Notes: generated from the sequence alone by a model not told the origin. DNA of 64,000 bases from Microvirga lotononidis (GCF_034627025.1 NZ_CP141048.1:1934001-1998000), one strand, 5' to 3'. Positions 53,115 to 62,500 are shown, counted from the first letter of the stretch. A program made the numbers and translations.

Positions 53115-54317
53115 GTGACGACGATCTCTTCCCGAACGACCGCGCCCGGCATGTCCTCCTTGCGTTCCTCCCTGTCCCCGGACCGGCTCGGGAGCGTGAT
53201 CGCCGTCCTGATCGGCGTCGCGCTCTTCGCCTCGCCCTTCGTCATCTACCGGGCGAACCGCATCGTGGCCGGCGTGGGGCGGATGCTGACCGATGCGCTG
53301 CCGACGCCCGGTGCCGTCGGCATGATGGTCGTGGCGCTCGCCGTGGCGTTGTGCGCGGCCCTGGTCCGTGCGCCGCTGATCCGCCTCGCGGCCGCGTCCA
53401 TCGGCCTGTGCGCAATCTTCCCCGCGGTCGGATACTCGGCAGGTTTCGTCACGCCGCCCGGCAACACCTTCGCCCGCGTCTCGCCCGCCCTGGGCTTCTG
53501 GCTCCTGGCCTTGGCCTTCGCGCTGCTTGCGGCCGATGCGTTGACGCGGATGCGCCTCGGGCCCTGGGCGAGGCTCGCCGCCCTGGCCGTGGCGGCGGGC
53601 GCGACGGCGCTGCTGCTCGTTTCGGGGGCCTGGGACAACCTTTCGCTGCTCAAGGAATATGCGAGCCGGGCGGATACCTTCTGGCGCGAGGCGCGCGAGC
53701 ACCTGTGGCTCGCTTTCGGCTCGATGATCGCCGCCTGCCTGCTCGGTCTGCCGCTGGGCATTCTCGGCCATCGCGTCCCGCGCTTGCGAAATGCGATCCT
53801 GCAGGTGCTCAACATCGTCCAGACGATTCCGAGCATCGCGCTCTTCGGCATCCTGATCGCGCCGCTCGGGTATCTCGCCGCCCACGTGTCTTTGGCGGCG
53901 GCCCTGGGCATTCGCGGCATCGGGGCCGCGCCCGCCTTCATCGCGCTTTTTCTCTACTCGCTGCTGCCGGTCGTCGCCAACACCGTCACCGGGTTGAAGC
54001 AGGTACCGGCGGCCGTGACCGACGCTGCGCGCGGCATGGGCTTGTCCGCGCGCCAACGCCTGTGGCAGGTGGAGCTTCCGCTCGCGCTGCCGGTCATTCT
54101 CGCGGGCATCCGCATCGTGCTGGTGCAGAACCTCGGATTGGCCACCGTGGCGGCGCTGATCGGGGGAGGGGGCTTCGGCACCTTCGTGTTCCAGGGCATC
54201 GGCCAGACGGCGATCGACCTCGTGCTTCTGGGCGCCATTCCCACGGTCGCCCTGTCGTTCGCCGCCGCCATCATCCTCGATGCCTTGATCGATCTGACCA
54301 GACGGGGCTCTCCATGA
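53115..54317 (+). CDS. ABC transporter permease (YehY-like)
   Basis: 400 residues from a GTG at 53115 with GGAAA just upstream; ATG 53151 is the alternative and gives 388 residues. About nine membrane helices: an N-terminal set that YehY carries in addition to the core (SVIAVLIGVALFASPFVIY, MMVVALAVALCAALVRAPL) and the binding-protein-dependent transport core with AARGMGLSARQRLWQVELPL, the EAA-type loop contacting the ATPase. Its last codons overlap the ATPase start by ATGA (54314-54317). Confidence 0.9.
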   Translation: MTTISSRTTAPGMSSLRSSLSPDRLGSVIAVLIGVALFASPFVIYRANRIVAGVGRMLTDALPTPGAVGMMVVALAVALCAALVRAPLIRLAAASIGLCAIFPAVGYSAGFVTPPGNTFARVSPALGFWLLALAFALLAADALTRMRLGPWARLAALAVAAGATALLLVSGAWDNLSLLKEYASRADTFWREAREHLWLAFGSMIAACLLGLPLGILGHRVPRLRNAILQVLNIVQTIPSIALFGILIAPLGYLAAHVSLAAALGIRGIGAAPAFIALFLYSLLPVVANTVTGLKQVPAAVTDAARGMGLSARQRLWQVELPLALPVILAGIRIVLVQNLGLATVAALIGGGGFGTFVFQGIGQTAIDLVLLGAIPTVALSFAAAIILDALIDLTRRGSP

Positions 54318-55252
54318 TCGAGATCGAGCATCTCACCAAGCGCTACGGCGCCACGATCGTCGTCGACGACGTGTCCCTCCGGGTCGACGAGGGAACGATC
54401 ACCGTCGTGGTCGGCACGTCGGGCGCGGGCAAGTCGACCCTGCTGCGCATGATCAACCGGCTGGTGGAACCGAGCGAGGGCCGTGTGCTCATCGACGGCC
54501 AAGATACCATGGCGATCCCCGAGGACCAGCTGCGGCACCGAATCGGCTACGTCATCCAGGGCTACGGGCTGTTTCCTCACCGCGATGTCGCCGAGAACAT
54601 CGCCACCGTGCCGCGTCTTCTCGGCTGGGACAAACGAAAGATCGCAGCCCGCGTCGAGGAGCTGCTGGACCTTTTCCAGCTCGACCCGGCGGAATTCGCG
54701 AAGAAGTTTCCGCATGAACTCTCCGGCGGACAGCAGCAGCGCGTCGGCGTCGCGCGCGCCTTGGCGGCGAAGCCCGCGGTCCTGCTGATGGACGAGCCGT
54801 TCGGCGCGCTCGATCCGGTCATTCGCAGCAAGGCGCAGGACGATCTCGTCGCGATCCAGCGCCGTCTCGGCACGACGGTGGTTCTCGTCACGCACGACAT
54901 GAACGAGGCGTTCCAGCTCGGCGACAGGATCGCCGTGATGGATCAGGCGCGGCTCCTGCAATACGCAACGCCCGCGGAGCTGCTGACGCGGCCGGCGGAG
55001 GCCTTCGTCGAGCAGCTCGTGGGAACGGCGGAAAGGCCATTCCGGCTCCTCTCCCTGCTGAAGGTGCGGGAGGCCCTCGAACCAGGACATGCCGAGGGCG
55101 AGCCCGTGCTCGTCACCGATTCCCTGCGGGATGCTCTCTCGCGGCTGATCTGGGCCGGACGGGAGGCATTGCCCGTCGCGGATGCATCGGGCGCTCTCGT
55201 CGGTCGCGTCAGCGTGAGGGGCATCGTGGCGCATGGGCGGTCCGTACCATGA
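54314..55252 (+). CDS. ABC transporter ATP-binding protein (YehX/OsmV-like)
   Basis: 312 residues. Walker A GTSGAGKST, Q-loop VIQGYGLFPHRDVAENIATV, signature ELSGGQQQRVGVARALA, Walker B VLLMDEPFGALDP, switch VLVTHDMNEAFQLGD. The C-terminal 80 residues form a CBS-like remnant (LVTDSLRDALSRLIWAGREA, RVSVRGIVAHG), as in ProV/OpuCA-type ATPases that sense ionic strength. Both ends overlap neighbours by ATGA. Confidence 0.95.
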   Translation: MIEIEHLTKRYGATIVVDDVSLRVDEGTITVVVGTSGAGKSTLLRMINRLVEPSEGRVLIDGQDTMAIPEDQLRHRIGYVIQGYGLFPHRDVAENIATVPRLLGWDKRKIAARVEELLDLFQLDPAEFAKKFPHELSGGQQQRVGVARALAAKPAVLLMDEPFGALDPVIRSKAQDDLVAIQRRLGTTVVLVTHDMNEAFQLGDRIAVMDQARLLQYATPAELLTRPAEAFVEQLVGTAERPFRLLSLLKVREALEPGHAEGEPVLVTDSLRDALSRLIWAGREALPVADASGALVGRVSVRGIVAHGRSVP

Positions 55253-56004
55253 GCGCCCGTTCGCTGCTCTGGCGCGCGGCGGCGCTGCTCCTGCTGGTGC
55301 TCTTCATCACCGCGCCGCAGCTCTTCGCCTTTGCCTTCAGGCCGATGACCACGAACGGCGCGCCAGCGATCTACAACCAGGGCAGCCTGCTCTCCCTGAC
55401 CCTCTCGCATCTGCGGATCGTGTTCCTGGCGACGCTGGCGAGCACCGTTCTGGCGCTCGGGCTCGGCATCTTCGTCACGCGGCCGTCGGGCCGCGAGTTC
55501 CTGCCGCTGTCGCGCAGTCTGGTGAATATCGGCCAGACCTTCCCGCCCGTCGCGGTTCTGGCGATCGCCGTGCCGCTCGTCGGCTTCGGCGAGAAGCCGA
55601 CCTTCATCGCGCTGTTTCTCTACGGGCTCCTGCCCATCTTCGAGAACACGCTCACCGGCCTGATGGAAGTGTCGCCGCAGACGCTCGAAGCCGCCAAGGG
55701 CATGGGCATGAACCCGCGCCAGCGCCTGTTCCAGGTGGAGCTGCCCCTCGCGCTTCCGGTGATCCTGGCGGGAATCCGCCTCTCGGTGATCATCAGCTTA
55801 GGGACGGCCACCATCGGCTCGACGGTGGCGGCCAAGGGGCTGGGCGAGGTCATCATCGCGGGCCTTCAGTCCAACAACGTTGCTTTCGTATTGCAGGGCG
55901 GATTGGTGGTTGCGCTGCTCGCCGTTCTGATCCACGACGGGTTGGGAATGGTCGAACGGCTCGTCGCCGTGAAACTGGGTCGCCGTGCAGACGAGGTGTC
56001 ATGA
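55249..56004 (+). CDS. ABC transporter permease (YehW-like)
   Basis: 251 residues with about six membrane helices and the EAA-type loop AAKGMGMNPRQRLFQVELPL. The N-terminal loop FRPMTTNGAPAIYNQGSLLS is periplasmic. Together with the permease above it completes the osmoprotectant transporter. It overlaps the heme oxygenase start by ATGA (56001-56004), so the transporter and light-sensing genes are translationally coupled. Confidence 0.93.
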   Translation: MSARSLLWRAAALLLLVLFITAPQLFAFAFRPMTTNGAPAIYNQGSLLSLTLSHLRIVFLATLASTVLALGLGIFVTRPSGREFLPLSRSLVNIGQTFPPVAVLAIAVPLVGFGEKPTFIALFLYGLLPIFENTLTGLMEVSPQTLEAAKGMGMNPRQRLFQVELPLALPVILAGIRLSVIISLGTATIGSTVAAKGLGEVIIAGLQSNNVAFVLQGGLVVALLAVLIHDGLGMVERLVAVKLGRRADEVS

Positions 56005-56567
56005 CGCTTCTCGAACGATTGAAGATCGAAACCCGTGACGCCCACGACCGGATCGAGACCGCCATGGATCTCGACCGCCGCATCTCGTCGCGCGAGGCTT
56101 ACAGGGATCTGCTGATCCGCTTCCATGGTTTTCACGCGGCGTGGGAAAGCGAGGCCGCCGAGCGGGCGCCCGACCGGGCCTTCTTTCAGAGCCGCTGCAA
56201 GACCCGGCTTCTTGCGAAGGATCTCGAGGTCCTAGGACTAAAATCTGACGACATCATGGGTTTGCCACAATGCCGTCCTCTGATGCCCCTGCCAGCCCCG
56301 GAGGCGGTGCTGGGAAGCATGTATGTGGTCGAGGGCTCCACGCTCGGCGGCGCGATCATCGCACGCGAGGTGGAGAACCGGCTTGGACTGACGGCGGAAA
56401 CGGGGTGTGCCTATTTCCGCAGCTATGGACGAAATGTTGCAGCCATGTGGAAGTCGTTCGGCGCAGTGCTCCTGGAAGCCTCGTCGCCGGAGGCCGACGA
56501 TCTGATCGTCGGGGCCGCACAGGATACCTTCACCGTGATGCATGACTGGCTGTGCGAGACCCCATGA
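56001..56567 (+). CDS. bphO: Biliverdin-producing heme oxygenase (bacteriophytochrome-linked)
   Basis: 188 residues. The proximal heme ligand is likely His15 in KIETRDAHDRIE, and the distal-helix segment GSMYVVEGSTLGGAIIAREV is diagnostic. It opens heme to biliverdin, iron and CO, giving the chromophore of the next gene's phytochrome. The four-base ATGA overlaps on both sides (56001-56004, 56564-56567) show tight coupling with the permease and the phytochrome. Confidence 0.95.
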   Translation: MTLLERLKIETRDAHDRIETAMDLDRRISSREAYRDLLIRFHGFHAAWESEAAERAPDRAFFQSRCKTRLLAKDLEVLGLKSDDIMGLPQCRPLMPLPAPEAVLGSMYVVEGSTLGGAIIAREVENRLGLTAETGCAYFRSYGRNVAAMWKSFGAVLLEASSPEADDLIVGAAQDTFTVMHDWLCETP

Positions 56568-58804
56568 CCCTGCAAACGCAAGATATCGACCTGACCGCCT
56601 GCGAGCGCGAGCCGATCCACATTCCGGGCAACATCCAGCCGCACGGCATCCTCCTCGCGGTCAGGCTGTCCGACAGGACGATCGCCTATGCCAGCGCCAA
56701 CGTCGCCGAGGTCTTCGGCTTCCAGGCGGCCGATGCGCTCGGCCGGCCCTTCGCCCAGGTTCTGCCGGCCCTGAGCGCGGAGTTCGAGACGCAGCTGGAC
56801 GATCCGCCGACGGTGGGAAATACCCGCTTCGTTCGGACCATCCGGATAAGGACGGTCCAGGAGGAACGGATGTTCGAGACGGCGATCTCCCGTTCGGGCG
56901 ATTGCGCGCTTCTCGAACTGGAGGAGCCCCCCGTCGGTTCGGTCTCCAGCATCGATGCGCTCTATCCCACTCTGCGCCGGTTCGTTGAGCAGCTCCAGAA
57001 CGCGTCGTCCATCGACGTCCTGTGCGATCTGGCCGCGCAGGACGTCCGCCGCATGACCGGCTTCGACCGGGTGCTGGTCTATCGCTTCGACGACCAGTGG
57101 AACGGCACCGTCGTGGCCGAGAGCCGCAACGAGGTGTTGCCGTCCTATCTCGACCTGCGGTTTCCGGCATCCGACATCCCGGCCCAGGCGCGGGAGCTCT
57201 ATCGGCGCAACCGGCTGCGCATCATTCCCGATGCCGGCTACACGCCCGTTCCCATTCAGTCGCACGATCCGGCGCCGCTGGACCTGAGCGACTCGGTGCT
57301 GCGCAGCGTCTCGCCCGTGCATCTCGAATACATGCGCAACATGGGGACGCTCGCCTCCATGTCGATCTCCATCCTGCGCGAGGGCCAGCTGTGGGGCCTG
57401 ATCTCCTGCCACAACAAGGACCCGAAGCGGGTCTCGCTCCAGGTGCGCAACGCCTGCGATTTCCTCACGCAGATCTTCTCGCTGCAGCTGGAGGCGCGGG
57501 AGAACACGATGCTGGCCGAGAACCGCGTGCGTCTCGGTGCCGTGCAGACGCGGCTCCTCGCCCATATGGCGGCCGAGGAGCATTTCATCGCGGGCCTCGT
57601 GAACCATCCGGACGACCTGATGATGCTCGCCGGCGCGCAGGGCGCCGCCGTCCTGACCCAGGACCATTGCTGGTGCCTCGGCCAGGCTCCGGCCAAGGAG
57701 CAGGTGAGGGCGCTCTTCGACTGGCTCTCCGAACATCATCAGGAGGACGTCTTCGCCACCGACAACCTGTCGGAGGTCTATCCGGCGGCGAAGGCCTTTG
57801 CCGACCGGGCGAGCGGCCTTCTGTCCATCTCCGTGTCGAAGGTGCATTCGAGCTACGTGCTCTGGTTCCGCCCCGAGGTGGTTCAGACCGTGAAATGGGG
57901 CGGCAATCCGCAGAAGCCGGTCCAGGAGGAGGCGGGATCCTTGAGGCTCCACCCCCGGCGCTCCTTCGAGATCTGGAAGGAGACGGTGCGGGACCGCTCC
58001 CTGGCCTGGGACCGGAGCGAGGTCGAGGCCGTGAAGGAGCTGCGCAACGCCATCGTGGGCATCGTGCTGCGCCGGGCCGAGGAGATGGCGTCGCTCACGG
58101 AGGAACTGCGCCGCAGCAACAAGGAGCTGGAGGCCTTCTCCTATTCGGTCTCCCACGACCTGCGGGCCCCGTTCCGCCACATCGTCGGCTATTCCGAGCT
58201 GTTGAAGAAGCAGGAAGCGGGCGACATGTCCGAGAAGGGCAAGCGCTACGTCGACACGATCATCGAGGCCGCCTACACGGCCGGGACCCTGGTCGACAAC
58301 CTGCTGCGTTTCTCTCACATGGGCCGCACGGCCTTGAAGCCGCGACAGGTGGACGTCGCGAAGCTGGTCGACGAGATCAGGCAGAAGCTCTCGGCGGAAC
58401 AGGGCGACCGCCGGATCCAGTGGGTCGTCGGGGATCTCGTTCCGGTGAACGCCGATCCGGTGCTGATCCGGCTGGTCTTCGAGAACCTGCTCGACAATGC
58501 GGTCAAGTACACCCGCACCCGGGAGAAAGCGCGCATCGAGATCGGCTCCAGCCGCAAGGATGGGGAGACGGTCTATTTCGTGCGCGACAACGGCGTCGGG
58601 TTCGATATGAAGTACATCGACAAGCTGTTCGGCGTGTTCCAGCGCCTGCACCGGATGGAAGAATTCGAGGGGACGGGGATCGGACTGGCCAATGTCCGCC
58701 GGATCGTCGAAAGACATGGAGGCCGGGCCTGGGCCGAAGGGGCGCTCGACAAGGGAGCGACCTTCTCCATCGCCCTGCCGGATCAGAACGAAGGAGCCGC
58801 GTGA
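56564..58804 (+). CDS. bphP: Bacteriophytochrome histidine kinase
   Basis: 746 residues. The biliverdin-binding cysteine is Cys13 in LTACEREPIHIPGNIQPHG. Domains in order: PAS (~20-115), GAF (~135-300, with FPASDIPAQARELY and SPVHLEYMRNMGTLASMSIS), PHY (~320-505, tongue motif HPRRSF), HisKA with phospho-His531 (FSYSVSHDLRAPFRHIVGYS) and HATPase (NLLDNAVKYT, GVGFDMKYIDKLFGVF, GTGIGLANVRRIVE). It senses red/far-red light and phosphorylates a regulator, most likely the Rcp1-like protein that starts at its stop codon. Its chromophore is supplied by the preceding gene. Confidence 0.97.
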   Translation: MTLQTQDIDLTACEREPIHIPGNIQPHGILLAVRLSDRTIAYASANVAEVFGFQAADALGRPFAQVLPALSAEFETQLDDPPTVGNTRFVRTIRIRTVQEERMFETAISRSGDCALLELEEPPVGSVSSIDALYPTLRRFVEQLQNASSIDVLCDLAAQDVRRMTGFDRVLVYRFDDQWNGTVVAESRNEVLPSYLDLRFPASDIPAQARELYRRNRLRIIPDAGYTPVPIQSHDPAPLDLSDSVLRSVSPVHLEYMRNMGTLASMSISILREGQLWGLISCHNKDPKRVSLQVRNACDFLTQIFSLQLEARENTMLAENRVRLGAVQTRLLAHMAAEEHFIAGLVNHPDDLMMLAGAQGAAVLTQDHCWCLGQAPAKEQVRALFDWLSEHHQEDVFATDNLSEVYPAAKAFADRASGLLSISVSKVHSSYVLWFRPEVVQTVKWGGNPQKPVQEEAGSLRLHPRRSFEIWKETVRDRSLAWDRSEVEAVKELRNAIVGIVLRRAEEMASLTEELRRSNKELEAFSYSVSHDLRAPFRHIVGYSELLKKQEAGDMSEKGKRYVDTIIEAAYTAGTLVDNLLRFSHMGRTALKPRQVDVAKLVDEIRQKLSAEQGDRRIQWVVGDLVPVNADPVLIRLVFENLLDNAVKYTRTREKARIEIGSSRKDGETVYFVRDNGVGFDMKYIDKLFGVFQRLHRMEEFEGTGIGLANVRRIVERHGGRAWAEGALDKGATFSIALPDQNEGAA

Positions 58805-59254
58805 ATGGCGGAGCTGAAACCGATTCTTCTGGTTGAGGACAACCCGAAGGATCTCGAACTGACGCTGGCCGCCCTGGAGCAGAGCCAGCTCGCCAACGAG
58901 GTCGTCGTGGTGCGCGACGGCGAGGAGGCGCTCGACTTCCTCTACCGCCGCGGCGCCCATGAAAGCCGCAACACCAGCGACCCGGCCGTGGTCCTGCTCG
59001 ACCTCAAGCTGCCGAAGGTCGACGGGCTCGAGGTGCTGGAGAAGGTCAAGGCGGATCCGCACCTTCGGCAGACGCCGGTCGTCATGCTCACCTCCTCGCG
59101 GGAGGAAAGCGATCTCGTGCGCAGCTACGAGCTCGGGGTGAACGCCTTCGTGGTCAAGCCCGTGGGCTTCCGCGAGTTCTTCGACGCGATCCAGGACCTC
59201 GGCGTGTTCTGGGCGATCCTCAACGAGCCGCCGCCGCGGCGCAACGGCATTTAA
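58805..59254 (+). CDS. Response regulator, Rcp1-like single receiver domain
   Basis: 149 residues. Receiver with phospho-Asp66 (VVLLDLKLPKVDGLEVLEKV), acidic pair in ILLVEDNPKDLELTLAALEQ, TPVVMLTSSREESDLVRSYE and the conserved Lys in FVVKPVGFREFFDAI. The ELTLAALEQSQLANEVVVVRDG segment is that of Rcp1, the dedicated partner of phytochrome kinases. No output domain. It begins directly after the bphP stop with no gap. Confidence 0.95.
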   Translation: MAELKPILLVEDNPKDLELTLAALEQSQLANEVVVVRDGEEALDFLYRRGAHESRNTSDPAVVLLDLKLPKVDGLEVLEKVKADPHLRQTPVVMLTSSREESDLVRSYELGVNAFVVKPVGFREFFDAIQDLGVFWAILNEPPPRRNGI

Positions 59255-59262
59255 GGCTGCCG

Positions 59263-60312
59263 ATGGACCGGGCTTCCGTCATCTCATCCGACCGGGTGCT
59301 GCGCATCCTCCTTCTGGAGGACAGCGCGCTCGACGCCGAGTTGGTGACGGAAACCCTCGTCGCTTCCGGGCTGTCCGTCTCGGTCGAGCGCGTGGTCTCG
59401 GCGGACGAGTTCACCAGGGCCGTCCGCGACGAGACCTGGGATCTTATCCTTGCCGATTACCTTCTGCCCGCCTTCAACGGCCTGCATGCGCTCGAGATCG
59501 CCCGGGAGATGTCCCGCGCCACGCCGTTCGTCTTCGTCTCCGGTGCCCTCGGCGAAGAGGTCGCCGTCGAGGCCCTGAAGCGCGGTGCGACGGATTACGT
59601 GCTCAAGGACAAGCTCGACCGGCTGCCTCCCACCGTGCTGCGCGCTCTGGCCGAGGCTCGCGAGCGCGGCGAGAAGGAGCGGGCGCAGGATGCCCTGCGT
59701 CAGATGCTCGACGAGCGCACGGCGCTCCTGCACGAACTCGACCACCGGGTGAAGAACAATCTCCAGCTCCTGCTCTCGCTGATCGGCATCGAGTACCGCC
59801 AGGCCGAGGACGGACCCGCGCGCCAGGTGCTCGGACGCATGAAGGAGCGCATGCAGGCGCTCGCCGCCGCTCACCGCGACCTCTACGACGGGCAGGGCTC
59901 GACCCGTTTCGACGCGTCGCGTTTCGCCAGAGGATTGTGCGAGGAACTGACCTCCTCGGTTCCGGGCGTAAGGATCACGCCGGAATTCGAGACCGACACC
60001 GTGGAAGTCGAAGCCGCCAAGGCGGCCCCCATGGCGCTCCTGTTCAATGAGATCGTCGTCAATGCGCTCACCCATGCCTACAAGGAGCGGCAGGGGAAAC
60101 TGAAGCTCCTGCTGCGGATCGAGCATGGCACGCTGGTCTTCCAGATCGCCGACGATGCCTTCAGCCCGCAGGAGAAGCAGCACGCGAAGGACAGCGCCTC
60201 CGGGAGGATCCTGAAAGCCCTCGCACGCCAGCTCGACGCGGCCGTCGAATGGCCGCTCGACGATCCCGCCATCCTGGTGCGTGTCGCCATGCCGGTTCAG
60301 GATGGCAGTTAG
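59263..60312 (+). CDS. REC-HisKA_2 histidine kinase (PakF-like layout)
   Basis: 349 residues. An N-terminal receiver domain with phospho-Asp65 (WDLILADYLLPAFNGLHALE) and FVFVSGALGEEVAVEALKRG leads to a linker. A HisKA_2 dimerisation helix with phospho-His161 (LLHELDHRVKNNLQLLLSLI) and a HATPase (FNEIVVNALTHAYKERQGKL) follow. It is soluble, without membrane helices. This REC-then-HisKA_2 order is that of PakF-type kinases in the general stress response, which are driven by phosphorylated partners. It starts 8 bp after the Rcp1-like gene and abuts the next kinase gene. Confidence 0.92.
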   Translation: MDRASVISSDRVLRILLLEDSALDAELVTETLVASGLSVSVERVVSADEFTRAVRDETWDLILADYLLPAFNGLHALEIAREMSRATPFVFVSGALGEEVAVEALKRGATDYVLKDKLDRLPPTVLRALAEARERGEKERAQDALRQMLDERTALLHELDHRVKNNLQLLLSLIGIEYRQAEDGPARQVLGRMKERMQALAAAHRDLYDGQGSTRFDASRFARGLCEELTSSVPGVRITPEFETDTVEVEAAKAAPMALLFNEIVVNALTHAYKERQGKLKLLLRIEHGTLVFQIADDAFSPQEKQHAKDSASGRILKALARQLDAAVEWPLDDPAILVRVAMPVQDGS

Positions 60313-62451
60313 ATGATCGGCCGAAGATCATACTCCGTGCCATCGACCGGGGACCTGTCCCAGGGCGCCCGGACCTCCCTGCGGCAGGTGCTGTGGGGCC
60401 TGGTGCTGGTTCTCGCCCTGCCGACCATCCTGGTGGCGGCCGCGGGGCTCTATTCCGCCCATCAATCCGAGCGGGAGGCCACCGACCTGCGCATGCAGGA
60501 AACGGCGCGCGCGCTGAGTCTGTCGCTCGATCGCGAAATCGAGAAATTCGTGGTGGCGCTGCGGGTTCTGTCGCGGGCGCCCAGCCTCGCCCGAGGAGAC
60601 TACGAGGCCTTCTATCGCCTAGCGGAAAGCACCGAACTCGCGTCCCCCTCCTGGATCGCTCTGTTCGAACCCGGCGGGCGCATTCTTCTCAATACCCGCG
60701 TGCCCTACGGCGTTATTCTGGAGAACAGCAAACGCCAGGATGTATTGCGGCGCGTCGAGGAAACCCGGAAGCCGTATGTATCGGATCTCTATGCGGGGTC
60801 GCTGACGGGGCAACGGCTCATCACCGTCAACGTCCCGGTGATCATCGACGAGCGGGTCGCCTACATCCTGTCGCTCGCGATCACGCCGGACGTCTTCCAG
60901 AACATCATCCGCGATCAGAGGGTCGCCGACAACTGGAACGCCGCGGTTCTCGACCGGAGCCGGAGGCTTGTGGCGCGCTCCCGGTCGCCGGAGCGCTTCG
61001 TCGGACAGCCCGCCAGCGCCAATATCCAGGAAGCCCTCGCGGCACAGCCGGAAGGACTCCTCCGGAGCGTGACGCTCGACGGCATTCCGGTGCGCACCTA
61101 TTTCAGCCAGTCGCCAACCTATGGCTGGTCCTTCGTCATCAGCATCCCGGAGACGGAGCTTGCGAAATCGGCCCAGCGCTCGCTCTTCTGGCTCACGGTT
61201 CTCGGAGCGGTCATCCTCTGCGGCATCCTCCTGGCCGTTCTGCTCTCTCGCTCCATCTCGAAGCCGGTCGACCGGCTGGTGACGGCGGCCCAAGCCCTCG
61301 GCCGCGGGAACGAAGTCACCGATCGGGCCACCACGCGGGTGCTCGAATTCGACATGATCAAGAAGGCCCTCGTGGAAGCGGCCACCGGCATCCGCAACCA
61401 TGAGCGGGAGCGCGAAGAGGTTCTCGCCCATATGGCCGAGAGCGAGGCACGCCTGCGCCTGGCTCTCAACGCGGGGAATCTCGGCTCCTGGGAATACACG
61501 CCCTCGACGGGAGGACTGACGACGTCGCCCACATGCCGCGCGCATTTCGGGCGCGGCATGGACGAGCCGCTCTCCTATGCGGATCTCGTCGCTCAGATCC
61601 ATCCCGACGACCGCGCCATGCAGGCTGAGGCGGTCGCGCGGGCAATTGCAGCCCGTGCCGATCTTCACGCGGAATACCGCGTGATCTGGCCCGACGGCAG
61701 CGAGCATTGGATCCGGGTGAGCGGCCGCATGAGAAGCGGTCCTGACGGACAGCCTTCCATGGTCGGGGTGTCACAGGACATCACCGAGCGTCGGCTTGCC
61801 GAAGAGCGGCAGGCGCTTCTGCTGCACGAGCTCAACCACCGGGTCAAGAATACGCTGGCGACCGTTCAGTCGATTGCCTCCCTGACCCGGCGCTCCGCCG
61901 ACAACAGCGATCCCGCTGCTTGGAGCGCCTTCATGGACCGGCTGCACGGGATGGCCAAGACACACGATCTTCTCACGGCCACCCACTGGCAGGGCGCGCT
62001 CCTGGAAGACGTGCTGAAGAACGAGCTGGAGCCCTACCAGGACGGCATGGGGCAGCGCATCCGCCTGCGCGGCCCCCGCATCAACCTGCAGCCGAGCGCC
62101 GTTCTCGCCTTGGGACTTGCCGTCCACGAGCTGGCGACGAACGCGGTCAAATACGGATCGCTCTCGGTCCCGGAAGGCAAGGTCCATGTGATGTGGGCCC
62201 TCACGCCGGGGAGTGGTCAATCCGCGCTTCTCGTGGAATGGGTCGAAAGCGGTGGCCCGCTGGTGAAGAAGCCCGAACGCCAGGGCTTCGGCTCCAAGCT
62301 GATCCAGCGCGGCCTCGCGCAGCAGCTGGGCGGCGAGATCAAGCTCGATTTCGCCCCCGCGGGCATTCGCTGCGTCATCACCTTTCCGATCTCGACCATG
62401 ACGGCGGACCAGACCGGCGTGGCCGAGACCCAGGAGCGCTATGCGTCGTGA
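60313..62451 (+). CDS. Membrane-bound HWE/HisKA_2-family sensor histidine kinase with Cache-like sensor and PAS
   Basis: 712 residues. TM1 is near 24-44 (VLWGLVLVLALPTILVAAAG). A large periplasmic sensor with a dCache-like pattern runs to about 290 (ISRAPSLARGDYEAFY-type ligand helix, VPVIIDERVAYILSLAITPD). TM2 is near 292-314, then a HAMP-like linker, PAS around 375-480, and the kinase with phospho-His509 (LLLHELNHRVKNTLATVQSI). HWE/HisKA_2 HATPase motifs follow (LAVHELATNAVKYGSLSVPE, LVEWVESGGP). Its start codon directly follows the stop of the REC-kinase gene. Ligand unknown. Confidence 0.93.
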   Translation: MIGRRSYSVPSTGDLSQGARTSLRQVLWGLVLVLALPTILVAAAGLYSAHQSEREATDLRMQETARALSLSLDREIEKFVVALRVLSRAPSLARGDYEAFYRLAESTELASPSWIALFEPGGRILLNTRVPYGVILENSKRQDVLRRVEETRKPYVSDLYAGSLTGQRLITVNVPVIIDERVAYILSLAITPDVFQNIIRDQRVADNWNAAVLDRSRRLVARSRSPERFVGQPASANIQEALAAQPEGLLRSVTLDGIPVRTYFSQSPTYGWSFVISIPETELAKSAQRSLFWLTVLGAVILCGILLAVLLSRSISKPVDRLVTAAQALGRGNEVTDRATTRVLEFDMIKKALVEAATGIRNHEREREEVLAHMAESEARLRLALNAGNLGSWEYTPSTGGLTTSPTCRAHFGRGMDEPLSYADLVAQIHPDDRAMQAEAVARAIAARADLHAEYRVIWPDGSEHWIRVSGRMRSGPDGQPSMVGVSQDITERRLAEERQALLLHELNHRVKNTLATVQSIASLTRRSADNSDPAAWSAFMDRLHGMAKTHDLLTATHWQGALLEDVLKNELEPYQDGMGQRIRLRGPRINLQPSAVLALGLAVHELATNAVKYGSLSVPEGKVHVMWALTPGSGQSALLVEWVESGGPLVKKPERQGFGSKLIQRGLAQQLGGEIKLDFAPAGIRCVITFPISTMTADQTGVAETQERYAS

Positions 62452-62464
62452 CGCGGAAGACGCA

Positions 62465-62500
62465 CCGCCTTTCCAATCGAGATTACCGGCACAAGGCCCG
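62465..62500. repeat. Half copy of the paired-hairpin repeat, copy 7 (degenerate)
   Basis: CCGCCTTTCCAATCGAGATTACCGG then CACAAGGCCCGTG matches the linker and right hairpin of copies 1, 4 and 6, with several changes that weaken the stem. It follows the last kinase stop and precedes the amidase start. Confidence 0.55.

Noticed and set aside
56423..59062. An 879-codon minus-strand frame opposite bphP
   Set aside because: Shadow of the phytochrome gene; its composition is that of reverse-strand GC-rich codons and no family pattern is visible.
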